From: QZLE01 sp033852075
GTDB taxonomy: Bacteria > Pseudomonadota > Gammaproteobacteria > QZLD01
DNA: 32,266 nt
Direction of reading: 5' to 3'
Assembly (NCBI GenBank): GCA_033852075.1
Contig: JAWSVC010000048.1
Location: 1-32,266 of the forward strand
Positions 14,532-22,800 of the stretch are shown here, piece by piece. Position 1 is the first letter of the stretch. Every line of letters begins with the position of its first letter. Both the position numbers and the translations under genes were made by a program. A model generated the notes under the pieces. That model was not told where the DNA came from and searched no databases. It saw only the letters and a list, made by a program, of their open reading frames with translations.

Positions 14532-16700
14532 ATGCATAGGGAAGCTATTGCTATTTTGCCGCAGTTTGTCATCAACAGAAACGGAGAGAAGGTTCCGTTT
14601 AAAAGAGATAAGATACAAAACGCTATCAAAAAAGCTGGTGAAGAGACTGGTGAATTTGGACTTGAAACTGCAAGAAAATTAACAGCAAGCGTTCTTAAGG
14701 TCTTGATGTATCGTCATCATGACGATTTTCCTCCAATTGAAGAGATTCAAGATGTTGTTGAGCAGGTTTTGATTGAAGAGGATTTCTTTATTACTGCTCG
14801 TGCCTACATCGTATATCGTGACCAGCACAAAAGATTGCGTGCCGATAAAACTGTGGTTGATGTTGAGGCTTCAGTTAATGAATATCTTACCCGTTCAGAC
14901 TGGCGTGTAAGTGCCAATGCAAATCAAGGGTATTCTCTTGGTGGTTTGATTCTGAATATTTCCGGTAAGATGACTGCAAACTATTGGTTGAGTCATGTTT
15001 ATACCCCGGATATTGGTGAAGCTCATAGGAATGGTGATTTTCATATCCATGATCTTGATATGCTTTCCGGTTACTGTGCTGGTTGGTCATTAAGAACCTT
15101 GTTGCATGAGGGCTTTAATGGTGTTCCTGGGCGTGTTGCATCTAATCCTCCAAAGCATCTTTCCAGCGCAATCGGGCAGATGGTTAACTTTTTGGGAACT
15201 TTGCAAAACGAATGGGCTGGTGCGCAGGCATTCAGTTCGTTTGATACCTATCTGGCTCCTTTTGTGCGTAAGGATAATCTTGAATATGAAGAGGTTAAAC
15301 AGATGATTCAGGAGTTTGTTTATAATCTGAATGTTCCTTCGCGCTGGGGTTGTCAGGCACCATTTACCAATATCACCTTAGATTGGGTGTGTCCTGATGA
15401 TCTGAAAGAGCAGATTCCATACATTGGTGGAGAAGAGCAGGATTTTGCCTACGGTGATCTGCAGGAAGAGATGGAGATGATTAACCGTGCCTATATTGAG
15501 GTGATGCAAGAGGGTGATGCATCCGGGCGCGTATTTACCTTCCCGATTCCTACCTACAACATCACCGATGATTTTGACTGGGATTCCGAGAATGCAGATA
15601 AATTGTTTGAGATGACTGCCAAATATGGTCTGCCATATTTCCAAAACTTTGTGAATTCTGAGCTTAATCCTAGCATGGTGCGCTCTATGTGTTGTCGTCT
15701 GCAGCTTGATTTGCGTGAGCTATTAAAGCGTGGAAACGGGTTGTTTGGATCGGCTGAGCAAACGGGTTCTATTGGTGTAGTTACCATTAACTGCGCTCGT
15801 TTAGGCTATCTGTATAGAGCGAATGAGAAAGGGATGTTTGAACGTTTAGATCAGCTGTTGGATATGGCACGTCGTAGTCTTGATGTTAAACGTAAAGTGA
15901 TTCAGAACTTTATTGACCAAGGATTATTCCCTTATACCAAACGCTATCTTGGTACCTTGCGCAACCATTTTTCTACCATCGGTGTTAATGGAATCAACGA
16001 GATGATTCGTAACTTCACTGGTGATCAAGATGATATAACTACCAGTTATGGACACAAATTCGCTGCGAAGATTCTTGACCATATCCGTAGCAAGATGCAG
16101 GAATTCCAAGAGGAGTCCGGCAATCTATATAATTTGGAAGCTACCCCTGCAGAAGGGACAACTTATAGACTTGCGCGCGAAGACAAGAGTCGTTATCAGG
16201 ATATTATCCAGGCAGGTACAGATGAGCATCCGTACTATACAAACTCTTCACAACTTCCAGCAGGTTATACCGATGATCCTTTTGAGGCCTTGGAGATGCA
16301 AGAGGAGCTACAGCGTAAGTATACCGGTGGAACCGTTTTGCATCTGTATATGTCAGAGCGAATCAGTGATGCGCAGGTATGTAAAAAATTAGTAAAAAGA
16401 TCTATGGAAAATTTTGCTTTACCATATATTACGGTTTCGCCAACATTCTCGATCTGTCCGTCACACGGTTATATCAATGGTGAGCAGCATGAATGTCCGC
16501 ACTGTGGGGAAAAGACCGAGGTTTGGACTCGTGTAATGGGATATCATCGTCCGGTTTCTCAATTCAATGATGGTAAGAAATCAGAATATGCAGATCGAAT
16601 TCCATTCGAGGAAGAAAGAGTTATTTTAGCTCAGGATATGGATGAGCAGGGTATAACCCTTGAAGAACTGGTTGCAGAGCAAAGGGCGATAGCGGTATAA
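14532..16700 (+). CDS. nrdD: Anaerobic (class III) ribonucleoside-triphosphate reductase NrdD
   Basis: NrdD reduces ribonucleoside triphosphates to deoxy forms without oxygen, using a glycyl radical installed by NrdG. The 722-residue protein opens with an ATP-cone (KRDKIQNAIKKAGEETGE, about residues 15-105) for allosteric control. The large barrel includes GFNGVPGRVASNPPKH and SMCCRLQLDLRE. Near the C-terminus are the zinc cysteines CPSHGYINGEQHECPHCG and the radical loop RVMGYHRPV, with G670 as the radical glycine. Size is close to the E. coli enzyme (712). The start has AGGAG six bases upstream. Two NrdR boxes control the gene. It implies growth under low oxygen; class I or II reductases are not in this window. 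Confidence 0.96.
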   Translation: MHREAIAILPQFVINRNGEKVPFKRDKIQNAIKKAGEETGEFGLETARKLTASVLKVLMYRHHDDFPPIEEIQDVVEQVLIEEDFFITARAYIVYRDQHKRLRADKTVVDVEASVNEYLTRSDWRVSANANQGYSLGGLILNISGKMTANYWLSHVYTPDIGEAHRNGDFHIHDLDMLSGYCAGWSLRTLLHEGFNGVPGRVASNPPKHLSSAIGQMVNFLGTLQNEWAGAQAFSSFDTYLAPFVRKDNLEYEEVKQMIQEFVYNLNVPSRWGCQAPFTNITLDWVCPDDLKEQIPYIGGEEQDFAYGDLQEEMEMINRAYIEVMQEGDASGRVFTFPIPTYNITDDFDWDSENADKLFEMTAKYGLPYFQNFVNSELNPSMVRSMCCRLQLDLRELLKRGNGLFGSAEQTGSIGVVTINCARLGYLYRANEKGMFERLDQLLDMARRSLDVKRKVIQNFIDQGLFPYTKRYLGTLRNHFSTIGVNGINEMIRNFTGDQDDITTSYGHKFAAKILDHIRSKMQEFQEESGNLYNLEATPAEGTTYRLAREDKSRYQDIIQAGTDEHPYYTNSSQLPAGYTDDPFEALEMQEELQRKYTGGTVLHLYMSERISDAQVCKKLVKRSMENFALPYITVSPTFSICPSHGYINGEQHECPHCGEKTEVWTRVMGYHRPVSQFNDGKKSEYADRIPFEEERVILAQDMDEQGITLEELVAEQRAIAV

Positions 16701-16702
16701 AT

Positions 16703-16802
16703 ATATCCGGCAATCATTTCTCAGACACGCCGTAAATACATCCTTGTAGTCTCGACTGTGGCGTCCATGCCGCAGTCGGTCTTCAAAATGGTTGCCAGAT
16801 AT
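16703..16802. repeat. Long palindromic structured element between nrdD and nrdG
   Basis: Outer arms pair GGCAATCATTT (16709-16719) with AAATGGTTGCC (16786-16796), with imperfect pairing continuing on both sides through ATATC...GATAT. Inside, CGACTGTGGC (16753-16762) and GCCGCAGTCG (16769-16778) form a 10-base stem with loop GTCCAT. The sequence CGCCGTAAATACATCC lies between the two stems. From memory this last string recurs in intergenic DNA of other gammaproteobacteria, which suggests a mobile repeat. It could also tune nrdG expression within the nrdD-nrdG transcript. Confidence 0.65.
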
Positions 16803-16836
16803 TAGGTTGAGTTTTCGTAACTTTTGGGAGTTATTA

Positions 16837-17532
16837 TTGAACATAGGCGGCTTTGTTCCAACATCAACTATAGATTTTCCTGGAAAATTGGCGGCAGTGA
16901 TATTTACTCAGGGGTGTCCTTGGCGTTGTCATTACTGCCATAATCCGGATCTTGCGCTTGGTCAGGCCAAATCGCCGTATGATTGGGATGGAGTAAAGCA
17001 GATACTGGAAAGGCGGAAATCACTTCTTGACGGGGTGGTTATCAGTGGTGGGGAACCGCTGATTCAAAAGGATCTGGTTGATGTGCTTAAGCAGATAAAA
17101 GGGATGGGGCTTGAGACGGCATTACATACCGGCGGAGCTATGGTTAATAGATTCAAAGAGACTATTCCATATCTTGACTGGGTGGGGTATGACATAAAGG
17201 CGGAGCAGCTTGCATATTCATCTATTACTCAAGTTGATGGTTCGGGGGAGCAGGCCTTTGCCGGGCTGCAGGTGTTGCTTGATTCCGGGGTTGATTATGA
17301 GGTCAGAACCACAGTGCACTGGAGTCTTATGTCGCCTGATGAACTTTTGTCGTTGTCTGAAACCCTGGCGGATCTTGGGGTAACTAATTATGTGGTGCAG
17401 ATAGCGCGTGATGGTGGTAATTTGTCAAAGGAGTTGTTATCGCATAATGGTTCAGAGTCCGATTTTCAATCAGGACCTTTAAGTAAAATTAGCTCGATGT
17501 TTAAGCAATTTTCAGTGCGTGCAGATGCATAA
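16837..17532 (+). CDS. nrdG: Anaerobic ribonucleoside-triphosphate reductase activating protein (radical SAM)
   Basis: This radical-SAM activase makes the glycyl radical on NrdD. The 231-residue protein has the [4Fe-4S] cysteines C27, C31 and C34 in QGCPWRCHYCHNPDL, the SAM-contact motif VISGGEPLIQ, and IDFPGKLAAVIF before the cluster. It is of the longer activase subfamily (about 220-240 residues) and not the ~154-residue E. coli NrdG. The start is a TTG at 16837, chosen because GGGAG lies six bases upstream and the conserved region begins there (NIGGFVPTSTIDFPGK). An ATG at 16792 would add 15 unlike residues. A 100-base palindromic element separates it from nrdD. Confidence 0.92.
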   Translation: MNIGGFVPTSTIDFPGKLAAVIFTQGCPWRCHYCHNPDLALGQAKSPYDWDGVKQILERRKSLLDGVVISGGEPLIQKDLVDVLKQIKGMGLETALHTGGAMVNRFKETIPYLDWVGYDIKAEQLAYSSITQVDGSGEQAFAGLQVLLDSGVDYEVRTTVHWSLMSPDELLSLSETLADLGVTNYVVQIARDGGNLSKELLSHNGSESDFQSGPLSKISSMFKQFSVRADA

Positions 17533-17560
17533 TTCTAAAAATTTTATGTGTTTGTGGATT

Positions 17561-17586
17561 AAAAAAGGGCAGACTTAGGTCTGCCC
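17561..17586 (-). terminator. Terminator of the DUF5610-like gene
   Basis: GGGCAGAC (17567-17574) and GTCTGCCC (17579-17586) form a perfect 8-base stem with a 4-base loop. On the minus strand six T follow. It ends transcription leaving 17606; the plus side lacks a T-run. Confidence 0.85.
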
Positions 17587-17605
17587 GTATAATATTAATA
17601 TCTCG

Positions 17606-18829
17606 TTATTCCGCAGTTTCGGTAGAGGTTGGAGCTTGCAGCTCACTAATTTTATCGACCAATTCTGAAAAATCTGGGATTTTAACTGTTTCAGTTTCAG
17701 ATCCTTGCTGATATGAGCGGAACCTCTCGCTCATTCGTTCTATTCCTTCAAATAGCTGTTTTACGATCTCATTAGGTTCTGGGAACATCATTTCGGTTGC
17801 AGAAATGGTATTTTTGACCTCGCCATTAAATTTACCAATGGTCTCTGCTTCGTGTTTAGGTAGCTGTTGTTGTGTTTGAGGTTGTTCTACATATGAATCA
17901 ACTTTCTGATAAGTGCTTACTGCGGTTGAGTATTTCATATGTGCTTCAAAACCAGCAATTTCGCCGGTGTCGTATCCCAGCTCTACAGCGTGTTTAAGTG
18001 CTTGTTGCATTTTGCCGTCATAGAAATCTTCAGCAATGTCTCCAATTTGACCAACCAAGTCATTAATTGCAGCTAATTCATCTTCATCCAGTTCACCCTG
18101 TACTGAGAATGTTAGTTCAGAGCTGGAGTATTTCTCGCTACTGATATTAAGGATTTGTTGATCTTCGGATGTAATTAGTTGTTGTGTTGTGCTGATGCTA
18201 TTGGAGTTATTAATCATTAGTTTAATGATGTCGCCATCATTGGTTTTGATCTCCATTTCAAAGCTTTCTTCGCGCGCAGCAGAATCTCCGCGCTCAACAT
18301 TGGTTATGCGGTCAACGTTGCCAAAATCACGTTCTTCAAAACCTTCCTGTATAAGGTTGTAAGTGGTGTCGATATCTTCAGCTATTTTGCCTTCGAGCAC
18401 TCCAAAACCATCAAGAATCTCTTTGGCTTGGTCAAACCCCATGTCTACACCGCGTTTCGCTTCTTCAAGCATATGTTCAAGTTCTGCATCATCTGCGCCG
18501 TTAAGCTTTGCAAGCCCCATGGCAGAATCAATAAAATCAAGTATGCGGTTAGCAACCTTTTCTGGTGTAAAATCTTCTGCATTGGATGAATCCAATGATT
18601 GGATTCCGTCGGCCTCAAGTACTGAGTTAAGGCTGGCAATAATCTTGTCGTTAAGTAGTTTGCGCGCGCGTGCCGGATGAAAATCACTAAGCTGGACGGC
18701 ATCTTGCTCGGCTTGTTTAACCTGTTCATTGCCAATATCAGATGTGACTTTGGGGTCGTTACTGACGCGTGGCTTTTGATCGCCGCCAGCAGACGATACC
18801 GGATTATCAAAATTTATTGTGGGTAACAT
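17606..18829 (-). CDS. DUF5610-like protein
   Basis: The 407-residue soluble, acidic protein has no signal or membrane segment. Residues about 50-170 resemble the DUF5610 pattern: HPARARKLLNDKIIASLNSVL, TPEKVANRILDFI, and KRGVDMGFDQAKEILDGFGVL followed by a TYNLIQEG helix. A middle beta-rich part (about 185-255) has MEIKTNDGDIIKLMI. The C-terminal third is helical and rich in Q and E. No function is known for the domain, and the family name is my recollection. GAGGAG lies seven bases before the ATG. The gene is followed by its own terminator and preceded by the rsd terminator, so it is probably transcribed alone. Confidence 0.75.
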   Translation of the reverse strand: MLPTINFDNPVSSAGGDQKPRVSNDPKVTSDIGNEQVKQAEQDAVQLSDFHPARARKLLNDKIIASLNSVLEADGIQSLDSSNAEDFTPEKVANRILDFIDSAMGLAKLNGADDAELEHMLEEAKRGVDMGFDQAKEILDGFGVLEGKIAEDIDTTYNLIQEGFEERDFGNVDRITNVERGDSAAREESFEMEIKTNDGDIIKLMINNSNSISTTQQLITSEDQQILNISSEKYSSSELTFSVQGELDEDELAAINDLVGQIGDIAEDFYDGKMQQALKHAVELGYDTGEIAGFEAHMKYSTAVSTYQKVDSYVEQPQTQQQLPKHEAETIGKFNGEVKNTISATEMMFPEPNEIVKQLFEGIERMSERFRSYQQGSETETVKIPDFSELVDKISELQAPTSTETAE

Positions 18830-18920
18830 GACGCATCTCCTCTATTGCTGGGCGTTAAACCTTTACCCCGTGTCAAATAGGTTATCGGCAGGTTTAGAAT
18901 AAACTTTAGGGAAAAATTAA

Positions 18921-18956
18921 AAAAAATCCACCTCCTGGTAAAAGGGGGTGGATTTT
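18921..18956 (-). terminator. Terminator of rsd
   Basis: AAAATCCACCTCC (18923-18935) faces GGGGGTGGATTTT (18944-18956), with one imperfect pair. On the minus strand the hairpin is followed by eight T, placing it directly after the rsd stop. Confidence 0.85.
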
Positions 18957-18981
18957 ATGTTTTAAATGTACTGAATCGTTA

Positions 18982-19404
18982 TTAGCGGCTTGCTAATAGC
19001 TTATCTTCCAAGTCGATTCTGATTGAGATAGCTTCTCCAATAATAGAGAAGTCTTTAATAAACTTTTCCTGGTTAGGTTTTGCAGTGATATTTTCGTAGT
19101 TATCATTGAATGCCAGTGCAATTTCAGTTGTTTGGTAAATTTGACTGAATATGTGAGCTTGATGTTCCTGCGAAAGAGATAGATTAGGGATTAATTGTTC
19201 ATATACACCAAAGTGGCCAGTAGAAACATAATCGATTAAAACGGTACTAAAGTTATTGATTAACTCAATCTCTTCAATTTCGGGTGTTTGTTCTGTGATT
19301 GCGACAAGTTGGGAATAAAGTACTAATAGTTCCTTTCTTTCTTTAAGCCATCCAGCAATGATTTTATTATCGCTAACTAAAAAATCCTTTTTTCTATCTA
19401 TCAT
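18982..19404 (-). CDS. rsd: Rsd/AlgQ-family anti-sigma-70 protein
   Basis: Rsd binds the housekeeping sigma factor RpoD and frees core polymerase for alternative sigma factors in stationary phase. The 140-residue product aligns well with E. coli Rsd from memory: AGWLKERKELLVLYSQLVAI, then the hallmark LIDYVSTGHFGVYEQL, then IGEAISIRIDLEDKLLAS at the end. It is slightly shorter than E. coli Rsd (158) because the C-terminal tail stops just after the LEDKL motif. AAGGAAGG precedes the ATG on the minus strand. Three TTCTAGA sequences lie in the upstream region, one overlapping the likely -35 position. The name is inferred from motif alignment only. Confidence 0.85.
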   Translation of the reverse strand: MIDRKKDFLVSDNKIIAGWLKERKELLVLYSQLVAITEQTPEIEEIELINNFSTVLIDYVSTGHFGVYEQLIPNLSLSQEHQAHIFSQIYQTTEIALAFNDNYENITAKPNQEKFIKDFSIIGEAISIRIDLEDKLLASR

Positions 19405-19829
19405 GGTTCCTTCCTTCTAGATAAAGTTGATCGGTATATTTCATAAACTATAAAAACCTAAGCTTTTCTAGATAATTACATACTTTTTCTAGAATTAAAA
19501 ATAGGATCTGTGGTTTTTTGTGACCAGGTCGACAAAAAAATGCCGATTTTGGAGTAATTTGCGTTGCATTTATGTTGTAGTTCACATTTTTTTTTGTAAT
19601 ATTCAGTTTGGTTTTGTTGGTTGTAGCCAGCTATAACAAGGTGTGTCTAAATAAGATTATTAGAATAAAGAAAGATAATTGGGAGAATGGTTGGCTAGGG
19701 GGTTTCATATCTGGTAAATAATTGGTATAACAAGGTCTGATTTAGGACAAATTAAGTCTTATGGAAAGAAAAAAAGTCCTGGAAATCGGGAAATACTCAA
19801 ATCACTATATATAAATGGAGAAAAATATC
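19405..19829. promoter_or_regulatory. Divergent regulatory region between rsd and the lipoprotein gene
   Basis: This 425-base gap has no gene. TTCTAGA occurs at 19415, 19466 and 19487. A minus-strand -10 candidate TATAGT lies at 19448-19453. A direct repeat TATAACAAGGT occurs at 19632-19642 and 19726-19736, 94 bases apart. I found no convincing plus-strand promoter for the lipoprotein. Confidence 0.5.
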
Positions 19830-20417
19830 ATGAAATGGTTGTCATTCCTTCTTGTACCCTTATTCCTTATTGGCTGTGGTGGCGGAAGTGCTCCTGCTAA
19901 AGAAGAAAAAGCAGAAGCTAAGCCAGCAGTAGAAGCCAAAAAAGAAGTTGCTGCTAAGCCAGCTGCTTCAGGCAAACTAGAAGGTGGTCCTTTCCCTGCT
20001 ACAGAAGAGAAACTGTTTAAAACTATGCCATCTGTTGGTGAAGGCGTATTCAACGGAATTGGTTGGGACGAAGGTTCTTCAAAAGGTTCTGCTCTACTAT
20101 TTAAAGGTGCTGACCTAGCTATCGAATCACCAAACAGCTTTGGCGATTCTCTAAGAACTCTTACTTTCAAAGTTCTAGGATATACATCTACTGGTAAAGA
20201 TACTGGTGTTATCGATACTAAAGTAGATTCAACTGACAACTTCGGTGAAGGTGTACTTAATAGTTTCTGGGCTTCAGTTCCATACGCTAAAGTATCTATC
20301 AAGCTTCAAAGAGGTAAAGTTCTACAGTTCAGATTTGGTGAGCCAGCAGATACAATCGAAGCAGCTGTTGCTCCTGAACTTCCAGACAGCAACCCAAAAT
20401 TCAAGTTAAGAAAATAA
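19830..20417 (+). CDS. Lipoprotein of unknown function, probably highly expressed
   Basis: I do not recognise this 195-residue protein. A short basic N-terminus and hydrophobic stretch end in the lipobox LIGC, so the cysteine should be lipidated; G residues after it do not suggest inner-membrane retention. A lysine/alanine/glutamate-rich spacer follows (PAKEEKAEAKPAVEAKKEV). A globular part of about 140 residues has alternating beta-type patterns such as LRTLTFKVLGYTSTGKDTGV and KVSIKLQRGKVLQFRFGEP. The start at 19830 is fixed by GGAG nine bases upstream and by the lipobox; an in-frame ATG at 19815 lies over the ribosome site. Codon use is unusual: all four arginines are AGA and leucine is mostly CTA. 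A strong terminator follows. Confidence 0.85.
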   Translation: MKWLSFLLVPLFLIGCGGGSAPAKEEKAEAKPAVEAKKEVAAKPAASGKLEGGPFPATEEKLFKTMPSVGEGVFNGIGWDEGSSKGSALLFKGADLAIESPNSFGDSLRTLTFKVLGYTSTGKDTGVIDTKVDSTDNFGEGVLNSFWASVPYAKVSIKLQRGKVLQFRFGEPADTIEAAVAPELPDSNPKFKLRK

Positions 20418-20436
20418 TTTGATTTCTTATTTAAAT

Positions 20437-20463
20437 AAAAAAGGGCCTTAGCGGCCCTTTTTT
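20437..20463. terminator. Bidirectional terminator between the lipoprotein gene and folA
   Basis: GGGCC (20443-20447), loop TTAGC, GGCCC (20453-20457) is flanked by six A and six T, so it can stop transcription arriving from both the lipoprotein gene and minus-strand folA. Confidence 0.9.
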
Positions 20464-20486
20464 ATTAGGTTTAATTTGCTTAAGAA

Positions 20487-20972
20487 TTAAACTCTTTTAT
20501 AAACCACATAATCGTAGTTCCAATCCAGATTTTCTTCGCCGCTTTCGCGCGATATCTCTTTCCATAGGTTTTTATTATATTCAGGGAAGAACACATCACC
20601 TTCAACATTGGTATCTATTTCAGTCAAATAAAGCATATCAGCTTCATCCAAAAACATTTCATAGATCGCTCCACCACCAATAACCATTACCTCTTCCGCA
20701 TTATCAGTGGCTGCAATGGCATCTTCTTTGTTATGCACGATTATACAGCCATCTGCCTTGTAGTTTTTGTCACGAGTAAGGATAATGTTTTTCCGTCCCG
20801 GTAATGGTCTGCCAATGGATTCATAGTTTTTACGTCCCATTATCATTGGCTTGCTCATGGTGATTTTTTTGAAGTACTGCAGGTCCTTGGGTATATGCCA
20901 TGGGATCTGGTTGTCTTTGCCGATCACGTGGTTTTTTGCTAAAGCGACGATGATGGAGATCTTTTGTTTCAT
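20487..20972 (-). CDS. folA: Dihydrofolate reductase
   Basis: FolA reduces dihydrofolate to tetrahydrofolate with NADPH and is the target of trimethoprim. The 161-residue enzyme starts ISIIVALAKNHVIGKDNQIPWHIPKDLQYFK. This contains the Met20-type loop and the catalytic aspartate in KDL. PMIMGRKNYESIGRPLPGRKNIILT and EVMVIGGGAIYEMFL then cover the NADPH site. Length equals the chromosomal E. coli type. It lies 23 bases downstream of thyA on the minus strand, a functional pairing since ThyA consumes methylene-tetrahydrofolate and releases dihydrofolate. Confidence 0.96.
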   Translation of the reverse strand: MKQKISIIVALAKNHVIGKDNQIPWHIPKDLQYFKKITMSKPMIMGRKNYESIGRPLPGRKNIILTRDKNYKADGCIIVHNKEDAIAATDNAEEVMVIGGGAIYEMFLDEADMLYLTEIDTNVEGDVFFPEYNKNLWKEISRESGEENLDWNYDYVVYKRV

Positions 20973-20995
20973 GTTGTGCTTTTAAAATATTTAGA

Positions 20996-21790
20996 TTAGA
21001 TGGCAACCGGTGCTTTGATATGTGGATGGCTTTCGTATCCGGCCAGTTCAAAGTCTTCAAACTTGAAATCAAATACGGATTTCACATCTGGATTTAACTT
21101 CATTGTTGGTAATGGGAACGGTTTGCGAGTAAGTTGCAGGTCGCACTGTTCGAGGTGATTGGAGTAAAGATGTGCATCACCAAGGGTGTGGACAAAATCA
21201 CCAACTTTTAAATCGGTTACTTGTGCGATCATCATTACTAATAGGGCATATGATGCAATATTGAATGGCACACCTAAAAAGATATCGGCACTGCGCTGAT
21301 AAAGCTGGCAAGACAATTTGCCTTCGGCAACATAAAATTGGAAGAAGGCATGGCATGGCGCCAGCGCCATCTTGTCCAGCTCGCCAACATTCCATGCACT
21401 GACAATGATGCGGCGTGAATCCGGATCGTTTTTGATCACTTCGATTGCATTGGTAATCTGGTCAATATGGTTACCGTCAGTAGTTGGCCAGCAGCGCCAT
21501 TGCGAACCGTAAACTGGTCCAAGATCGCCTTTTTCATCGGCCCACTCGTCCCAAATGCTGACGCCATTTTCTTTAAGGTAGTTGATATTTGTATCGCCTT
21601 TCAGAAACCAAAGCAGTTCGTGAATGATTGATCGCAAGTGTAATTTTTTGGTGGTTACCAGCGGGAATCCTTTGGATAGGTCAAAGCGCATTTGGTAGCC
21701 GAATACTGAAATAGTACCGGTTCCGGTGCGGTCTTCTTTTTTTACTCCGTTTTCTCTTACATGACGTAATAGATCAAGGTACTGCTGCAT
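20996..21790 (-). CDS. thyA: Thymidylate synthase
   Basis: ThyA methylates dUMP to dTMP using methylene-tetrahydrofolate, producing dihydrofolate for FolA next door. The 264 residues match the E. coli length exactly. RTGTGTISVFGYQMRFDL covers the phosphate loop, the nucleophile is C146 in APCHAFFQF, QRSADIFLGVPFNIASYALL follows, and the protein ends in the conserved PVAI tail needed for activity. It forms a minus-strand run with lgt (50-base gap) and folA (23-base gap), probably one operon. Confidence 0.97.
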   Translation of the reverse strand: MQQYLDLLRHVRENGVKKEDRTGTGTISVFGYQMRFDLSKGFPLVTTKKLHLRSIIHELLWFLKGDTNINYLKENGVSIWDEWADEKGDLGPVYGSQWRCWPTTDGNHIDQITNAIEVIKNDPDSRRIIVSAWNVGELDKMALAPCHAFFQFYVAEGKLSCQLYQRSADIFLGVPFNIASYALLVMMIAQVTDLKVGDFVHTLGDAHLYSNHLEQCDLQLTRKPFPLPTMKLNPDVKSVFDFKFEDFELAGYESHPHIKAPVAI

Positions 21791-21840
21791 TATATTTCCT
21801 TTAACTTAGTCTATTCTGAAAAAATCCATCTATGGAATTT

Positions 21841-22692
21841 TCATCTGGCGCCAGGGCTTCCTGTTTTGGATTGGTCGATCCCGATTGTAGCAAATTTTTT
21901 ATATGCAAAGATAATTAGTGCTATCCCGGCGATTATCATTGTCGAACTTAAAATTTGTCCGCGAGTTAGCCATCCAATATCAAATCCGATATGAGCGTCT
22001 GGTTCTCGAAAAAATTCTACAAAAAATCTAAATGCACCGTAGAGTGCAGTGAATAATCCAGCTGTGGCGAGTCTTGGTCGTGGTTTGGCAGAAAACCACC
22101 AGATGATGATAAATAAAAGCACGCCTTCTAGGGCAAATTCATATAGTTGGGAAGGGTGGCGGTAAACATCGGGTTGGTCATAGCTCATTGCCCATGGAAC
22201 ATCAGAGACACGCCCCCAAAGTTCACCATTGATAAAATTACCTAATCTTCCGGCAGCTAGTCCGGTGGGGGCTAAGGGAACGACAAAATCAACTACATCA
22301 CCAAAGGTTTTATTGTATTTGCGGGCAAAGAAGATCATTGCAACTATTACACCGATAAAACCACCGTGAAATGACATTCCGCCTTCCCATACCTTAACAA
22401 TTGAACTGGGATTGGTCAGAAATTGTTCGAGGCCATAAAAGAATGTGTAGCCAAGGCGTCCACCAAGAATAATCCCCATCGCTCCATAGAATACCAGGTC
22501 GCCAACCTGTTCTTTGGTCCATCCTGAGTTTGGTTTTTTAGCGCGATAGATCCCCAGTACCCAGGCGCATATGAAACCGATGAGATACATTAGGCCATAC
22601 CAGCGAATATCTAGGGAAATCTCTCCTATTATCGGTAAGTTATGGGTGCCTAATGAAAAGGCGACTGGGTCAAATTGGGGGTGTTGTAACAT
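21841..22692 (-). CDS. lgt: Prolipoprotein diacylglyceryl transferase Lgt
   Basis: Lgt attaches diacylglycerol from phosphatidylglycerol to the lipobox cysteine of prolipoproteins in the inner membrane. The 283-residue protein has about seven membrane segments. The family motifs are YGLMYLIGF near the N-terminus, GGMSFHGGFIGV, the signature GRLGNFINGELWGR, and RHPSQLYE. It is the first gene of the probable lgt-thyA-folA operon, an order common in proteobacteria. It faces away from the YgiM-like gene across 108 bases. Confidence 0.96.
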   Translation of the reverse strand: MLQHPQFDPVAFSLGTHNLPIIGEISLDIRWYGLMYLIGFICAWVLGIYRAKKPNSGWTKEQVGDLVFYGAMGIILGGRLGYTFFYGLEQFLTNPSSIVKVWEGGMSFHGGFIGVIVAMIFFARKYNKTFGDVVDFVVPLAPTGLAAGRLGNFINGELWGRVSDVPWAMSYDQPDVYRHPSQLYEFALEGVLLFIIIWWFSAKPRPRLATAGLFTALYGAFRFFVEFFREPDAHIGFDIGWLTRGQILSSTMIIAGIALIIFAYKKFATIGIDQSKTGSPGAR

Positions 22693-22800
22693 TTTATCCC
22701 TAAAACTTTTTAATTTGAGGAGAGACTATACCATTTATACGAAGCTTCTTATACAATTGTGTCCCAATTGTAAAATTATTAGCTAAGGACGGGTGGGCTC

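Noticed and set aside
14206..14539. Overlapping open frames upstream of nrdD.
   Set aside because: They have no ribosome sites, an unusual composition rich in F, C and Y, and they cover the NrdR boxes and promoter.
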